A stretch of DNA of 64,000 nucleotides from Lysobacteraceae bacterium. GTDB lineage: Bacteria > Pseudomonadota > Gammaproteobacteria > Xanthomonadales > Xanthomonadaceae. Below the pieces are notes generated by a model, which had not been told where the DNA came from, made no database searches, and saw only the letters and a program-made list of their open reading frames with translations. Within the stretch, counting starts at the first letter, position 1; each line of letters opens with the position of its first letter. Location of the stretch: NCBI GenBank assembly GCA_016789405.1, contig JAEUPQ010000004.1, positions 62,001 through 126,000 on the forward strand, written 5' to 3'. Of this stretch, positions 63,081 through 64,000 are shown one piece after another. The position numbers and the translations under genes were made by a program.

Positions 63081-64000
63081 GCCAGCGGCCCCACGTCGGC
63101 GGCCAGGTCGGCCTGCGCTCGCGCGTAGCGCGCATCGGCCAGCAGCGGCGCCCAGGCCTGTTCGCCACGCCCCATCAGGCTGGCGCAGATGTCCTGCTTC
63201 AACGCCCTGCCCTTCACGGCATCAAGCGATTCCTCGACCAGCTCCGGATGGCAGACCAGCACCACGTCGCAGCCGGCATCCAGGTGCGCGTCGATGCGTT
63301 GCTTGATGCCGCCGGCGGAGAATGCAGCGGCCATGCCGATGTCGTCGGAGAACACCACGCCACGGAAGCCCATCTCGCGACGCAGGATCGTGTCGATCCA
63401 GAACGGCGAATAACCTGCGGGCTCCGGCGCGACCTGCGGATAGGTCACATGCGCAAGCATCACGGCTTCGGCATTCGCTTCGATGCCGGCCACGAACGGC
63501 ACCAGATCGGTCGCGCGCATTTCGTCCAGCGTGCGGTTGTCGACCGCGACATCGAAGTGCGTGTCTTCACGCACCGTGCCGTGGCCGGGGAAATGCTTGA
63601 TCGTCGCAGCCATGCCTGCCGCGTGCATGCCGCGCACGTAGGCACGGGTGAATTCGGACACGATCTGCGGCTCGGTCGAGAAAGCGCGATTGCCGATCGC
63701 CAGGTTGCCGCGCCCCAGGTCGACGACCGGCGCGAAGCTCAGGTCGACGCCCGTCGCACGGACTTCACTGGCCATCAACCAGGCATGTTCTTCGGCCAGC
63801 GCCAGCGCACGCGCCGTGTCGCGCGCGTACAAGCGACCAAAGGCCTCCAGCGGCGGCAATGCGCTGTAGCCCTCTTGGAAACGCTGCACGCGACCACCTT
63901 CCTGGTCGACGCAGAGCAGCTGCGGACGCGCGGCAGCCTCGCGGATGGCCGCGGACAGCTCCGCGACCTGGCTCTTCGAAACGAAGTTGCGCTTGAACAG
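63077..64000 (-). CDS. nagZ: Beta-N-acetylhexosaminidase NagZ, 5' part outside the window
   Basis: NagZ is the cytoplasmic GH3 enzyme that removes N-acetylglucosamine from anhydro-muropeptides in cell-wall recycling, and its products can induce AmpC. The visible 307 codons are in frame to the window edge: LLCVDQEGGRVQRF near the edge, then FAPVVDLGRGNLAIGNRAF, KHFPGHGTVREDTH with the catalytic His and Asp region, and GVVFSDDIGMAAAF. The start lies outside at the right. It is the first visible gene of the nagZ-hpt-phosphorylase operon. Confidence 0.96.
   Translation of the reverse strand: MFKRNFVSKSQVAELSAAIREAAARPQLLCVDQEGGRVQRFQEGYSALPPLEAFGRLYARDTARALALAEEHAWLMASEVRATGVDLSFAPVVDLGRGNLAIGNRAFSTEPQIVSEFTRAYVRGMHAAGMAATIKHFPGHGTVREDTHFDVAVDNRTLDEMRATDLVPFVAGIEANAEAVMLAHVTYPQVAPEPAGYSPFWIDTILRREMGFRGVVFSDDIGMAAAFSAGGIKQRIDAHLDAGCDVVLVCHPELVEESLDAVKGRALKQDICASLMGRGEQAWAPLLADARYARAQADLAADVGPLA

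Noticed and set aside
1..64000. CRISPR arrays, tRNA or rRNA genes, insertion sequences, prophage or integrase genes
   Set aside because: No regularly spaced repeats, no cloverleaf-like stretches ending in CCA that I could confirm, and no transposase or recombinase motif was found.

Overview
This window is high-GC DNA from a gammaproteobacterium, most likely a Lysobacterales (Xanthomonadaceae) relative such as Lysobacter or Luteimonas. The evidence is the set of families and neighbourhoods: maf-rng-yhdP-tldD with divergent pmbA/darP, leuS-lptE-holA-nadD-rsfS, a methylthioinosine phosphorylase-hpt-nagZ operon, and a REP-type GAGCGGAGC hairpin. No tRNA, rRNA, CRISPR array, transposase, integrase or replication origin was seen. 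The genus is inferred from recognised families only.

Layout. 1-4.7 kb: the 3' part of an LprI-repeat protein, then a pyroglutamate module (pxpA, DUF969 and DUF979 membrane proteins, pcp). 4.7-10.3 kb: a MerR/TipAS regulator with a classic 19-bp-spacer promoter, a REP inverted repeat and terminator, a TonB-dependent receptor and a secreted M3 oligopeptidase. 10.4-18.5 kb: sirtuin, lipoprotein, cold-shock gene, a 60-residue gene behind a sigma-54 promoter, rhomboid, POT peptide transporter, GST and M14 peptidase. 18.5-25.5 kb: a minus-strand run in which a lower-GC segment (about 21.65-24.85 kb) carries what I read as a split-borosin RiPP locus. It holds a GNAT acetyltransferase, a borosin-type alpha-N-methyltransferase and two divergent precursor peptides, followed by a diguanylate cyclase, an HD hydrolase, trhO, a 53-residue membrane protein and a YdeI-like protein. 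25.6-34.4 kb: a TPR membrane protein, tilS, xseB, ispA, two DUF4870 genes around a DUF1800/DUF1501 pair, and pmbA. 34.4-45.7 kb: darP, tldD, yhdP, rng, maf, a SIMPL protein, tonB and an Old Yellow Enzyme. 45.7-51.8 kb: an orphan lipoprotein, rlmH, a DASS transporter and phoX behind a PhoB-type promoter. 51.9-64 kb: ybjQ-like, rsfS, nadD, holA, lptE, leuS, a lipase, an AidB-like dehydrogenase, an L,D-transpeptidase, a second cold-shock gene, and methylthioinosine phosphorylase-hpt-nagZ (nagZ runs off the end).

The most interesting element is the methyltransferase at 23486-24292. It is not a cobalamin or RsmI enzyme. It keeps the Tyr/Arg/Tyr/Tyr catalytic pattern of the fungal borosin enzyme OphMA at the same spacing, and it is followed by two small genes starting SNVI(R/Q)FLE that end in a shared R-x2-M-x-C-x-V-x2-P-D segment. 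That is the architecture of split borosins (SonM/SonA of Shewanella), in which a free-standing enzyme methylates backbone amides of a separate precursor. The two dissimilar precursors, the acetyltransferase and the composition break inside the neighbouring cyclase gene make this copy worth experimental attention.

Other points of note are regulatory. They include a MerR operator, a perfect dyad over the receptor promoter, a sigma-54 -24/-12 element, an array of three 11-bp-phased repeats upstream of phoX, and several -10-like hexamers so close to start codons that leaderless transcripts are likely.
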